A stretch of DNA of 64,000 nt, taken from positions 62,001 to 126,000 of the forward strand of contig NZ_FOUZ01000007.1 of assembly GCF_900115015.1 (NCBI RefSeq). The letters are read 5' to 3'. The stretch comes from Algoriella xinjiangensis (GTDB lineage: Bacteria; Bacteroidota; Bacteroidia; Flavobacteriales; Weeksellaceae). The position numbers were made by a program, and so were the translations under genes. The notes below the pieces were generated by a model, which was not told the origin of the DNA, searched no databases, and was given only the letters and a program-made list of their open reading frames with translations. Shown here one piece after another: positions 47,101 to 58,526 of this stretch (its first letter is position 1; each line of letters begins with the position of its first letter).

Positions 47101-49655
47101 TAAATGCAAAAATAAAAGATGATGATTTGATTAGAAAGTTTGTTCCTGATTTAAAAAATTTCGAAACCATTACTTTAAATGCAACGTACGAAGCCGATTC
47201 GCAAAAGATTTTAGTAAATGGTGAAATTCCGAATTTAACTTATGGTAAAAATACAATTGATGCCGGAAAACTTCAGATTTCCAATAACAATAATGCGTTG
47301 CAATATGATTTAAATATTGGCGGATTAAAAAGTGAAAGTTTTCAGCTCAAAAAAATTAATATCAACGGAGATATTGCGCAAAATATAATCAACTATAATG
47401 TTTCGACAAAAGATGATAAAGATGCTACACAATTTTTGATTGCTGGAAATGTAAAAGCACTGAATGATATTACCGAAATTAGCCTAAATCCAAATGGTTT
47501 AGTTTTAAATTACGACCAATGGCAAGTTGGAAATGACAACAGTATTCAGCTTAAAAAAGATGGAATTGTTGCAAATAATTTTAGAATTTCTAAAGATGGA
47601 AGTGAAATTTTGTTACAATCTGAAAACGAAAATGGATCAAGTCCTTTAAATATTCAAATCAAAGATTTTAAAATTGAAACGATTACAGAATTAATCAAAA
47701 AAGACGATTTACCAGCCGCTGGAACAATAAACGGAACGGCGCAAATAAGAGATTTAAACAAAGAAATGACGTTTACATCTGATCTTACAATTTCAGATTT
47801 ACAAGCATTCGGAAATCCAATTGGTAATTTAACTGCTAAAGTTCAAAACACATCGCCAACTATTATTAATGCTGACATTGCATTAACTGGAAACAATAAT
47901 GATTTAAAAATTACAGGTGATTATAATACCAAAGAAAGCGCGTTTGACTTGCTGTTGGCAATAAATCGTTTGGAAATGAAATCTATTCAAGGTTTTTCAA
48001 TTAATGCGATAAAAGACACGGAAGGATTTATTTCTGGTAATTTAAATGTAACTGGAACTACAGATAAACCTTCAATTTTAGGTAAAATTCAGTTTAATGA
48101 AGTTGGATTAATAGTTGCCGAAACGGGAAGTAATTTCAGAAAAATAAACGATGCAATTGATTTTACAAATAAAGGAATTGAATTAAATCGTTTCAAAATA
48201 AATGATGCGGACGGAAATTCTTTAACTGTAAATGGTGAAGTCTTAACGCAAAATTACCAAGATTTTGCATTCAATTTAACTGCAAATGCACGCGATTTTA
48301 AAGTTGTTAATTCAGAAAAATCAAACGATGCATTGATGTACGGAATTTTAGCGATTAACGCGAATTTACAAATAAAAGGAGATTTAGATTTACCAATTGT
48401 TAGTGGACAATTAAAAGTAACGGAAGACACAAAATTTACGTTTGTTTTACCTCAATCTTCGCCTTCATTGCAAGCGCGTGATGGTATTGTAGAGTTTATC
48501 GATCAAGATCAAGTTGCTTTACAACAAACCATCAAAACTGATGAAATTAGCAGCGATACAAAAATAAAAGGATTTGATGTTAACGTTAATATTGAGATTG
48601 ACAAAGACGCTAAAACTTCTCTTATTATTGATAAAGCAAATGGCGATTTTGTAGAAATACAAGGTGAAGCGCAATTGACGGGCGGTATGGATCCTTCTGG
48701 AAAAGTGACTTTGGTCGGAATTTATCAAGTAGAAAAAGGTGCGTACGAAATGTCTGTTAGTTTATTAAAACGAAAATTTGATATTCAGAAAGGGAGTACA
48801 ATCACTTGGACAGGCGAACCAACAACAGCAACTTTAGACATTACGGCCGCTTATACAACAGAAGCTGCTCCGATTGACTTGATAGAACAACAAATTTCGG
48901 GACTATCTTCTTCTGAAATGAATATGTACAAACAGCGTATTCCTTTTAATACATTGCTGAAATTAAATGGCGAATTATTGAAACCAGAAATTACTTTTGA
49001 TATTACCTTAAACGAAGAAAATCCGTCTGTTGCAACAACGGTTTTAGATAATACAAAAGCAAAATTAGATCAGTTAAGAAATGATGAAGCAGAAATGAAT
49101 AAACAAGTTTTTGCATTGTTGTTATTAAATCGTTTTATTGGCGAAAATCCGTTCCAAAGTCAATCTGGTGTTTCTGCGGAAACCATGGCAAAGCAAAGTG
49201 TTAGTAATATTTTATCGCAACAATTAAATAATTTGGCAGCCGATTTAATCAAAGGTGTTGACATTGATTTTGGTTTAGATACACAAGATGATTATTCGAC
49301 GGGTTCTAAAAATACACGAACAGATTTGAATGTTGCAGTGAGCAAACGTTTGCTGAATGATCGTTTAAAAGTATCAATCGGAAGTGATTTTGGTTTAGAT
49401 GGTCAAGCACGAGAAAACGAAAACATGACTAATATTGCAGGTGATATTACGGTAGATTATAGTTTATCGCGCGACGGACGATACATGTTAAGAGCATATC
49501 GTAAAAACGAATATCAAGTTGCTTTACAAGGTCAAATTGTAGAAACTGGTGTCGGTTTTATCATTACAATTGATTACAATAAATTCCGAGAAATTTTCGA
49601 GAAAAGAAAACAGAACAGATCGTATAAGAAAACACAAAGAACCGAAACTAAATAA
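44163..49655 (+). CDS. tamB: Translocation and assembly module protein TamB
   Basis: 1830 residues. An N-terminal membrane anchor (~10-30) is followed by a long beta-taco/AsmA-like periplasmic span, ending in the DUF490 TamB C-terminal domain (~1380-1830, with LTGGMDPSGKVTLVGIYQV, KGSTITWTG and NTLLKLNGEL). The start is TTG at 44163 (no ATG fits; LKFNLKKTIKY is the expected N-terminus). Links inner membrane to the TamL barrel for lipid or outer-membrane protein transport. Residues 147-460 are a four-unit tandem repeat. Its stop overlaps the tamL ATG by one base. Confidence 0.93.
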   Translation: MKFNLKKTIKYLSITLLTIILLLIGLVFSLKIPAVQNYVKGHLIDYLEDKIQTKVSLEKVYVDFPTSLVMQDLYLQGQDVDTLLYVQKFDVGLDIWQLLKSKADIKSIDLEGVNANVVRKQDGTFNFDYIINAFATKDEEESESKPFIISLDKIKLKNIAVSFIDKQSGNNIKVAFNEFDTRVKTFDLDKNSYAIGDILMDGLKLKLKQDLVKEVAKNVEEKVDSLNQQKPLKLELNGIKLTNFDIDYGDDNAQLFAKLNFKSFQTKIKNLDLDKNSYAVGDINLSGLNLKFEQKNSKNIIQNNSNNVDVKSNQTPLQFDLNKINLADINVDYRDDNSKMYAKVGLKDFETIIKKIDLASNSYNIGDINLDGLDLNYTQKTTPIQSKNNVENTSNQSPLQLGLNKINLTNIKVDYNDENSKTFAKVNLNDLKSKINKLDLKNAIYDVDHIILKGTNVNANLHLATNSKTSKSSTEASAPINLALNKLILDNVKVVYNNTAVAHTKQGMDYNHLNFSKLNVDVENFKMFNGAISGSVKKGEIKETRGLNILRLNTDFLYGEKQAYLKNLYLQTPKTLLRDEVYLTYNSINQLTSNPGNVIVNAKIRKSKIGFADILNLVPTLKNTTPFDKYPNAILNIDTQLKGKVNDLTIQNLALSGLDDLAILASGRVINAMNPDKLYYDLSIQNFSTSSKTIYNLVPKNTIPSNIRIPSKLIVKGKAKGTTQNVNTQLYLTSTLGNANIDAKVDMQKKDAEKYDVKADLQNLDIGTLISNKDIGKITAKINAKGQSFNPEKADADINGTIISANYNNYVYKNIDLKAKVNNGIFDAHLLSKDPNANLNLTASGVYKKDLSDVKINGKIDKLDLNKLGFYATPMIIVGGINADFSTLNPDELNGSLQLTNFAISDTKEIFPVQEMSLTAISTKDSNQINLNSQIADAELKGKFKLTQIFSALSATINEYYNFQEKDQKITIDPHQYFTLNAKIKDDDLIRKFVPDLKNFETITLNATYEADSQKILVNGEIPNLTYGKNTIDAGKLQISNNNNALQYDLNIGGLKSESFQLKKININGDIAQNIINYNVSTKDDKDATQFLIAGNVKALNDITEISLNPNGLVLNYDQWQVGNDNSIQLKKDGIVANNFRISKDGSEILLQSENENGSSPLNIQIKDFKIETITELIKKDDLPAAGTINGTAQIRDLNKEMTFTSDLTISDLQAFGNPIGNLTAKVQNTSPTIINADIALTGNNNDLKITGDYNTKESAFDLLLAINRLEMKSIQGFSINAIKDTEGFISGNLNVTGTTDKPSILGKIQFNEVGLIVAETGSNFRKINDAIDFTNKGIELNRFKINDADGNSLTVNGEVLTQNYQDFAFNLTANARDFKVVNSEKSNDALMYGILAINANLQIKGDLDLPIVSGQLKVTEDTKFTFVLPQSSPSLQARDGIVEFIDQDQVALQQTIKTDEISSDTKIKGFDVNVNIEIDKDAKTSLIIDKANGDFVEIQGEAQLTGGMDPSGKVTLVGIYQVEKGAYEMSVSLLKRKFDIQKGSTITWTGEPTTATLDITAAYTTEAAPIDLIEQQISGLSSSEMNMYKQRIPFNTLLKLNGELLKPEITFDITLNEENPSVATTVLDNTKAKLDQLRNDEAEMNKQVFALLLLNRFIGENPFQSQSGVSAETMAKQSVSNILSQQLNNLAADLIKGVDIDFGLDTQDDYSTGSKNTRTDLNVAVSKRLLNDRLKVSIGSDFGLDGQARENENMTNIAGDITVDYSLSRDGRYMLRAYRKNEYQVALQGQIVETGVGFIITIDYNKFREIFEKRKQNRSYKKTQRTETK
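44601..45542 (+). repeat. Four-unit tandem repeat inside tamB (~85-residue period)
   Basis: Units at residues 147-209, 231-294, 317-379 and 398-460 share the pattern L-x-x-L-N-K-I-x-L-x-N-I-x-V-D-Y-x-D-x-N, a K-V-x-L-x-D-F strand, then L-D-L-x-x-N-S-Y-x-I-G-D-I-x-L-x-G-L. Linkers of ~20-25 residues are Asn/Gln/Ser/Lys-rich. Units 2 and 3 are closest to each other, consistent with recent duplication; unit 4 has diverged and a fifth, partial unit may follow at ~490. Confidence 0.75.
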
Positions 49656-52003
49656 TGAAAAAAAATCACAAAATAGCAGTCAAACTACTTGTAACTATTG
49701 GTGCAATTCTAGTGGTTTCATCTTGTAGCAATACTCGTTTTTTAGAAGAAGGACAACAACTATATACAGGTTCTAAACTAAGTGTAGAAGGTGATTCTTT
49801 GTCTAAAAAAGAAAAATCTGATTTAAAAAGTCAATTAGAAAGTACAATTATTCCAAAACCTAATTCAAGTTTTTTAGGATTAAGACCTCGATTATATATT
49901 TACAACATTGCAAAAGAACCTAAAAAAGAAAAAGGACTTTGGTATTGGTTAAAATATAAAGTGGGCGAAAAACCTGTTTTATTGGGCGATGTTGATATAG
50001 AATTTAACAAAGATATTTTGGTTAATTATTCCGAAAACAGAGGATATTTTAATGCAAAAGCTGCGAGTGATACAATTTCTAAAAATAAAAAAACAGAAGT
50101 TCGTTACAATTTAAAACCAAATGCACGCTACTATATAAGTCAAATTAATTTCCCATCAGACACAAGCGCAATTGTCAATCAAGAAATTGTAAAAACAAAA
50201 GATAAAACATTATTAAAACCAAATCAACCTTTTGATTTAGATGTCATAAAATCGGAACGAGAACGCATTGACACTCGTCTGAAGGAAAAAGGATTTTACT
50301 ATTTTCATCCAGATAATATCATCATTCAAGCAGATAGTACAGTTAGTAAAAATCATAAAGTTGAGCTTTTTGTTAAGTTAAAAAATAACACACCACAAGA
50401 AGCTAAAGAACAATTTACAATAGAAAATGTAATTGTTTTTCCGAATTACAACATTCGAAATTCGAGAAAAGAATCCATTCAAATACCTATGAAAACCGAT
50501 TCTTTGACAAAATATGCCTACAAAGATTATTTTGTTATTGATCCTAAAAAAACGTTTAAACCATCGATTTTTGATCGTGCGTTGTATTTCGAAAAAGGAG
50601 ATTTATATAACCGCGCAGATCATAATTTAAGCCTAAATCGATTAATTAATTTGGGTGTTTTTAAATTCGTTAAAAATAATTTTGTTCTGACAGATTCCAT
50701 CAACCATAAATTTGATGCCTATTATTTGTTGACGCCAAGAGATTTTCAATCGTTACGATTCGAAGTTTTAGGACGCACAAATTCGGCAAATTATGGTGGA
50801 GGCGAATTGAATTTGAATTGGACAAATCGTAATATTTTTAAAGGAGCTGAACAGCTAAAAATGGCTTTATATGGTGCTTTTGATGTACAATTAGGCGGAC
50901 CAAAAAATGCAAATAATATTTTTAGAGCCGGATTTAATTCTCAGTTATCAATTCCGAGAATTATTGCGCCTTTCCGTTTCAATTCTTCGAGTGCTTTTGT
51001 ACCGCGTACCAATGTCAATATTGGGTATGAATATCAAAATCGAACAAAATTATATACGCTGCATAATTTTAATACTTCGTTTGGTTATACTTGGAAAGAA
51101 AACGCGAAGAAAGAGCATGATTTAAAAATATTTGATGCGACTTTAGTTTTTCCTGAAAAAGTAACAGACGAATATAACGAGCAAATTTATTTTCCCGATG
51201 GATCAATCAAAAATCCAAGTTTAAAGCGAGTTGTAGACAAACAATTAATTTTTGGTCCAACTTATTCTTACACTTATACCACGACAATGTTGCCTAAAAA
51301 AAATACATTCTATTACCGTGGAATGGTCGATTTAGCTGCAAATATTACGGGATTAATTTCTGGTGCAAACGTAAAGAAAGACAATCAAAAAGAAATTTTT
51401 AAAATACCATATAGTCAATATGCAAAAATGGAACACGATTTCCGTTTTTACCATAAAATCTCAGAAAAATCGAGCTTTGCAACCCGTTTTATCGGCGGAA
51501 TAGCTTATCCGTATGGTAATTCGGAATTTGTTCCGTTTTCTAAACAATTTTTTGTTGGCGGAAGTAATAGTATTCGAGCTTTCCGAGCGCGTACGTTAGG
51601 ACCTGGAAGTTATGATCCGAGAACGCAAGATGCAAGTTTTTACTTTGATCAATCTGGAGATATCAAGCTAGAATTGAATGCAGAATATCGTGCAAATTTA
51701 TTCAGTTTTCTAAATTTAGCAGTTTTTGCAGATGCAGGAAATATTTGGTTGGTAAACGATGATCCAGATAAACCAGGTGGTAAATTTTCGAAAGATTTTA
51801 TGAGCGAAATTGCTGTTGGAGCCGGAATTGGTTTACGTTTCGATTTCTCGATTATGGTACTTCGTTTAGATTTGGCAATGCCGCTTCGTGTTCCTTATTA
51901 CGAAAAAGGTGATCGTTGGGCATTTGATAAAATTGATTTTAGCGACAAAGATTGGAGAAAAGATAATTTGATTCTTAACATTGCAATTGGATATCCTTTT
52001 TAA
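49655..52003 (+). CDS. tamL: Outer-membrane assembly lipoprotein TamL (BamA/TamA family)
   Basis: 782 residues: lipoprotein signal with lipobox VVSSC (C24) immediately followed by the characteristic SNTRFLEEGQ, then POTRA-type domains (~100-330) and a 16-strand Omp85 barrel (~380-782) with GGSNSIRAFRARTLGPGSY, the family's lid-lock-type motif, and the closing strand LNIAIGYPF. TamL is the lipidated Bacteroidota counterpart of TamA and works with TamB, its overlapping neighbour. Confidence 0.93.
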   Translation: MKKNHKIAVKLLVTIGAILVVSSCSNTRFLEEGQQLYTGSKLSVEGDSLSKKEKSDLKSQLESTIIPKPNSSFLGLRPRLYIYNIAKEPKKEKGLWYWLKYKVGEKPVLLGDVDIEFNKDILVNYSENRGYFNAKAASDTISKNKKTEVRYNLKPNARYYISQINFPSDTSAIVNQEIVKTKDKTLLKPNQPFDLDVIKSERERIDTRLKEKGFYYFHPDNIIIQADSTVSKNHKVELFVKLKNNTPQEAKEQFTIENVIVFPNYNIRNSRKESIQIPMKTDSLTKYAYKDYFVIDPKKTFKPSIFDRALYFEKGDLYNRADHNLSLNRLINLGVFKFVKNNFVLTDSINHKFDAYYLLTPRDFQSLRFEVLGRTNSANYGGGELNLNWTNRNIFKGAEQLKMALYGAFDVQLGGPKNANNIFRAGFNSQLSIPRIIAPFRFNSSSAFVPRTNVNIGYEYQNRTKLYTLHNFNTSFGYTWKENAKKEHDLKIFDATLVFPEKVTDEYNEQIYFPDGSIKNPSLKRVVDKQLIFGPTYSYTYTTTMLPKKNTFYYRGMVDLAANITGLISGANVKKDNQKEIFKIPYSQYAKMEHDFRFYHKISEKSSFATRFIGGIAYPYGNSEFVPFSKQFFVGGSNSIRAFRARTLGPGSYDPRTQDASFYFDQSGDIKLELNAEYRANLFSFLNLAVFADAGNIWLVNDDPDKPGGKFSKDFMSEIAVGAGIGLRFDFSIMVLRLDLAMPLRVPYYEKGDRWAFDKIDFSDKDWRKDNLILNIAIGYPF

Positions 52004-52021
52004 TAAGATTATTTATAAAAT

Positions 52022-52057
52022 CAAGCCTTCAAGTTTTAAAACTTGAAGGCTTTTTTA
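52022..52057 (+). terminator. Terminator after tamL
   Basis: Stem AAGCCTTCAAGTT/AACTTGAAGGCTT (52023-52035 / 52040-52052) then T-run. Confidence 0.88.
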
Positions 52058-52081
52058 TTATTAATTACAATTAGTTAAACC

Positions 52082-52117
52082 AAAAAAGGAGACAAATAAA
52101 TTTGTCTCCTTTTTTAT
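52082..52117. terminator. Terminator for katG side
   Basis: Stem AAAAAAGGAGACAAA/TTTGTCTCCTTTTTT with four-base loop; second hairpin in tandem with the tamL terminator, facing the convergent katG gene. Confidence 0.85.
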
Positions 52118-52137
52118 GTATTTATATTATTTCAAGA

Positions 52138-54770
<2,633 letters not shown>

Positions 54771-55632
54771 ATGAAAAATAACAACTTTCCTATAAAATCA
54801 ATCAATTGGGTTCATTTTATAGAAATGATTTTATGGTAAAAAGTTCTTTGAAAAGTTTTACTGATAAAAAAGCTTGGATACAAAATTATTATCCGATTTA
54901 TACGGATGTGATAGAAGCGCAAAATAAACCAGAAGCAGATCGTTTACATGACAAAATAGAAGAAATTCGTACGATAAATTACAATTGGTTTCAGGATTGT
55001 TTTGATGAGTTTAGACGTATTTTTGAAAGTAAAGTTGAAGATCTAATTTTATTGAACACGATATTGCAACACAAGCTAATGCAAAAGACAATCCTTTGTT
55101 AGTGCCTATTCACGGTATTAGTTTATATGATTATGCTGCTGGTTCTTCGCAAAGAGGTGCGGGAATTCCAGAAACTGAAATTTTCAAAGCTTTAGGAGTA
55201 GAAAAACCACAATGGGACGAAGCTGATATTATTTGGCAACAACGTATACAAGAGGATAATGAAATGACTGTAATGACTTTATTTAGTCAATATTTTGGGC
55301 AAATTGAGCAACATCCGAAATTAGGAAGCTTGAAAAAAGAATCAAATGGCGTTGCCAATGCAAATATGGAACGTGCAAAAACAGATGAGAAATTCTTTTA
55401 TTAGTTAGTTGGAGCACGAGATGCTGCGATGGAATGTGGTATGGATGGCGGACAATGGATGTTGGATACTTATGGTATTGATATTACAGAGTTTCAATCC
55501 CAAGCAATGATTTGGATGCGTTCTGGAAACTATGCTTCGATGATATATTATCAAATGCTCAAAAAAGACGAATATTTAGCTAAATTTCAAAAAGAAATGG
55601 GCGGAAGTATCGCAGATGATATTGAATTTTAA
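54771..55632 (+). pseudogene. Broken DUF6620-like gene (frameshift plus in-frame stop)
   Basis: Three reading-frame pieces form one protein. Piece 1 (54806-~55045) runs to KVEDL in one frame. The sequence then continues in another frame as IEHDIATQANAKDNPLLVPIHGISL...; inserting one T in the T4 run at ~55048-55051 would join them. That frame runs to a TAG at 55402-55404 after DEKFFY, then resumes as LVGARDAAMECGMDGGQWML to 55632. The central and C-terminal motifs resemble a Bacteroidota family I recall as DUF6620. The original start is unclear (ATG 54771 leads to a stop after 22 codons). Confidence 0.7.
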
Positions 55633-55693
55633 TTCTCAAATAATTTCAAAAAGTGTGATCAAATGATAACATTTTTTTTATCTTTATTTCCTT

Positions 55694-56917
55694 ATGAGAA
55701 AACTACTTAACTTCAATATCAGCCTTGGTTTCGGTTTAATCTTGGCTTTATTTGTATCCAATTCGGTATGGGCACAGCAAAAATATTATGTTTATCAATA
55801 CAATAAAACCTACGGATTGACCGATTTATCGGGCTCAGATTTGATTGAAGGAGATTTTACAGATGTGGAAGATGATTTTACAGATTCTAATTTTGTGGTT
55901 TTTGAAAATAAAGCACAAAAATATGTTTTAATTAATCTAAAAACTGGTAAACAAGAGGTTTTTGATACTTTCAAACCTTTTAGTTTTTATGCTGAAGATG
56001 AGTATTTTTCTTTTGTAGAAAAGAATGGAAAATATTATTATCGCGGTAGAGAAACCGAAAAAATAATTTCTGTTCCGAAAGAATTATCCAACAACTATTT
56101 TTCTCAAATAGGTATGATTAATAAAAACTATTTATTTGCAATTAGTACCGAAGAAGTTAAAGAACCAGTCAAAAAAAGTAAAACTCCCGTTAAAAAAGGA
56201 GCCATTCCTCCTCCAACGCTTCCGCCAAGTTATAAGGAAAAAACGTACGTTTATCTGTTCAAAAATCAAAAATCGTTGCCTTTTATCAAAAAAATAGAGA
56301 TAGATAGCGATCATAGATTTTCATCTAGTGAGGCAAATTCGCTTTTTACCTTTTTTGAAGTCCGCAAAACTCCGAAAACAGATAAAAAAGGTGAAGTTTC
56401 ATACGTTACCCTTCAAGACAGAACTTATAATCCTGATTTAATGCCTTGGCATTTTGCTTACGAATCGCCATTTGATATTGCCACTTTAACTGTTGGGAAA
56501 AAACTAATCATTTGCGATTCTACTTTTAAAGTGTTAAAAACGGTTCCAAAATCAGAAGATAATGATGCAAGAGATTTAGTAAAAACATATTTAACGGCAG
56601 CCTATCCAAATGATGATATCAACGTAAGCTTTGGTAATTTTTCTCCATCTGTTTCGATGGGCGGACTTGGTGGAACAAGAAAATCGTTTTGGGATGTTAA
56701 AGAAAAAGATGGTTTTAGTGAAATAAGTTATCTGAAAGATGAGCAATATGTTCCGTATTTAAAAGCGAAGGGAAAAGCTGAAATTCATTCAAACAACATC
56801 ATCGAATTGACGGACGAAAAGGAAAATAGTTTATATATTTATTTGGATAGAGCGCATCTTGATGTACTTCCTATTCCACAAAAATATAGTACTGCATTTC
56901 AAATCACGAAATTGTAG
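55694..56917 (+). CDS. Exported protein with WG-repeat-like N-terminal part
   Basis: 407 residues: signal peptide (1-28, ending VWAQ), then strand-rich segments of the type found in WG-repeat proteins (YNKTYGLTDLSG, VEKNGKYYYRG). A Lys/Pro linker follows (~155-180: KKSKTPVKKG and PPPTLPPSY), then a second soluble region without a recognised domain. A small internal duplication (DFTDVEDDFTD) is visible near residue 55. Periplasmic or surface; function unknown. Monocistronic, 60 bp after the broken gene. Confidence 0.65.
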   Translation: MRKLLNFNISLGFGLILALFVSNSVWAQQKYYVYQYNKTYGLTDLSGSDLIEGDFTDVEDDFTDSNFVVFENKAQKYVLINLKTGKQEVFDTFKPFSFYAEDEYFSFVEKNGKYYYRGRETEKIISVPKELSNNYFSQIGMINKNYLFAISTEEVKEPVKKSKTPVKKGAIPPPTLPPSYKEKTYVYLFKNQKSLPFIKKIEIDSDHRFSSSEANSLFTFFEVRKTPKTDKKGEVSYVTLQDRTYNPDLMPWHFAYESPFDIATLTVGKKLIICDSTFKVLKTVPKSEDNDARDLVKTYLTAAYPNDDINVSFGNFSPSVSMGGLGGTRKSFWDVKEKDGFSEISYLKDEQYVPYLKAKGKAEIHSNNIIELTDEKENSLYIYLDRAHLDVLPIPQKYSTAFQITKL

Positions 56918-56954
56918 TCATCTAAAAACAACAAAATAATTACATAGAAAAACC

Positions 56955-57464
56955 ATGTTTCCAATTATAAAAACAGAACGTTTAACACTAAATCAAGTTG
57001 AACTGAATGATGCTGAATTCATCTTATTTCAACGATCGAGTCCCGAAGTAACGAAATATATCAGAAGAGAACCGTACACAAAAGTTGAGCAAGCGATTGC
57101 ATTTATTGAGATGATTACACAACAATTCACCGAAAAACAGTCATATACATGGGCTTTGCGCAATCCTGAGACCAACGAAATGCTAGGAAGTATTTGTCTT
57201 TGGAATTTTTCTGAAGATCGCAAAACTGCTGAAATCGGTTATGATTTACATCCAAACTTTCAAGGAAAAGGTTTTATGAACGAAGCCATGCAAGCAACTA
57301 TTAATTATGGTTTTAATCAATTAAACTTAAACCAAATCGAAGCTTTTACAAGTAAGTACAACGAAACATCTAAAAAACTATTAACCCAAAATAATTTCAT
57401 TCTAAATAGCAATCGTAAAGACGAAGACAATGAGGATAATTTTATTTTTGAGCTGAGTAAATAA
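56955..57464 (+). CDS. GNAT-family N-acetyltransferase (RimJ/RimL-like)
   Basis: 169 residues with the RimJ/RimL layout: TERLTLNQVELNDAEFIL at the N-terminus, AEIGYDLHPNFQGKGFMNEAM holding the acetyl-CoA pyrophosphate loop (Q-G-K-G), then F-N-Q-L-N-L-N-Q-I-E-A and N-E-T-S-K-K-L-L. Acts on a protein N-terminus or small amine; substrate unknown. It lies 37 bp after the previous gene and converges on the DoxX-like gene. Confidence 0.85.
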   Translation: MFPIIKTERLTLNQVELNDAEFILFQRSSPEVTKYIRREPYTKVEQAIAFIEMITQQFTEKQSYTWALRNPETNEMLGSICLWNFSEDRKTAEIGYDLHPNFQGKGFMNEAMQATINYGFNQLNLNQIEAFTSKYNETSKKLLTQNNFILNSNRKDEDNEDNFIFELSK

Positions 57465-57477
57465 CTAAAAAATTATT

Positions 57478-57936
57478 CTAGTTTAAATAAATACCAAAAA
57501 ACCAAGTCCAAGCAATTAGAATTATTTGCATCGGAAGTCTTTCTCTGTATAGGTAGCGCATTCCAGGTCCGGTAAAATCAGCTTTAAAAATATTAATATT
57601 TTTCTTAGACGAATTAATATTTGCTATAAAAACAACGAGGTAAAATGCAATTAATAAAATTGCTGTAATTTCTCGGATCGACGGAATCATCAAACATATT
57701 CCTGCAGCAATTTCGATGAAACCAGTCAAATAAACCAAAACTATTTTTGCAGGAAAAAATGAAGGAATCATCATTGCCATTCCTTTTTCAAAACGGAAAT
57801 GAGCCGCACCTGTAAAAATGATGAATATTGACATGGCAAGATTGCCTGAAAACAAAAAATTCCAATCTCCTTCTACTATTTTTGTTCCGATTAGAGCAAT
57901 TACGAAGCTAACGAAAATAATGCCGAGTAATTTCAT
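57478..57936 (-). CDS. DoxX-like membrane protein
   Basis: 152 residues, four TM helices (about 3-19, 32-50, 66-85, 90-108, with a fifth hydrophobic end segment ~132-150), containing FTGAAHFRFEKGMAMMIP and LTGFIEIAAGICLMIP, which fit the DoxX-like family. Often linked to redox or thiol stress, but biochemical role unknown. It begins 3 bp after the SRPBCC gene, so the two form one operon. Confidence 0.75.
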   Translation of the reverse strand: MKLLGIIFVSFVIALIGTKIVEGDWNFLFSGNLAMSIFIIFTGAAHFRFEKGMAMMIPSFFPAKIVLVYLTGFIEIAAGICLMIPSIREITAILLIAFYLVVFIANINSSKKNINIFKADFTGPGMRYLYRERLPMQIILIAWTWFFGIYLN

Positions 57937-57939
57937 AGC

Positions 57940-58362
57940 CTATTCCTCCGCAAGATTTTTAATATTTTCAAAATTTTTCGGATATTTTGAATTGAAGAAA
58001 TCAACAAATTCATCCAAAGAATTTACCTTTCCAATGAGTAAGGTCCCGTTTTCATTGGGTTCTAATATATAATCTAATGTTGAATCTTCCCAATCTTGAG
58101 GACTCAATTCGCCTTCTAAAATCCAACCAAGATGTTTCATGCTTAGCTGTTTATTAGGAATGTTTTTCTCTACAAGATTGTACATGCCATTATTTTTTGG
58201 ATCCAAAAATTTCATGATAGTTCCCTCTTCCCAAGTTCCTTCAAAATAAGTTCCCTCGTTCATCGCAGAAGCCCATTTTTTATAATTGTCTTGCGTAAAA
58301 AGTACCTCCCAAACTTTTTCAGGCGTTGCATTGATTTGGATAGTATATTCTAGTAATTTCAT
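57940..58362 (-). CDS. SRPBCC-domain protein (AHSA1-like)
   Basis: 140 residues with the START-like fold signature: an N-terminal strand YTIQINATPEKVWEVLF, then NYKKWASAMNEGTYFEGTWEEG and the lipid-pocket strands, and a final long helix. Such proteins bind hydrophobic ligands in the cytosol; no specific activity can be assigned. First gene of a two-gene operon with the DoxX-like protein. Confidence 0.8.
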   Translation of the reverse strand: MKLLEYTIQINATPEKVWEVLFTQDNYKKWASAMNEGTYFEGTWEEGTIMKFLDPKNNGMYNLVEKNIPNKQLSMKHLGWILEGELSPQDWEDSTLDYILEPNENGTLLIGKVNSLDEFVDFFNSKYPKNFENIKNLAEE

Positions 58363-58483
58363 GATAAGTTCGTTTTATAAATTCGTTGGTCAGTAAAATA
58401 ATTTAATAAACTAAAATACAACTATTAATAGCTCTTCAATCAATATTTTTATAAAATATTTTTAGCTTTGAATTGATTAAATA

Positions 58484-58518
58484 AAAAAATCTCAACTAAA
58501 TGATAGTTGAGATTTTGA
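58484..58518. terminator. Terminator after pirin gene
   Basis: Stem AAAATCTCAACTA/TAGTTGAGATTTT (58486-58498 / 58504-58516) with A-rich left flank, giving a T-run on the minus strand. Confidence 0.8.
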
Positions 58519-58526
58519 TTTCCTAA

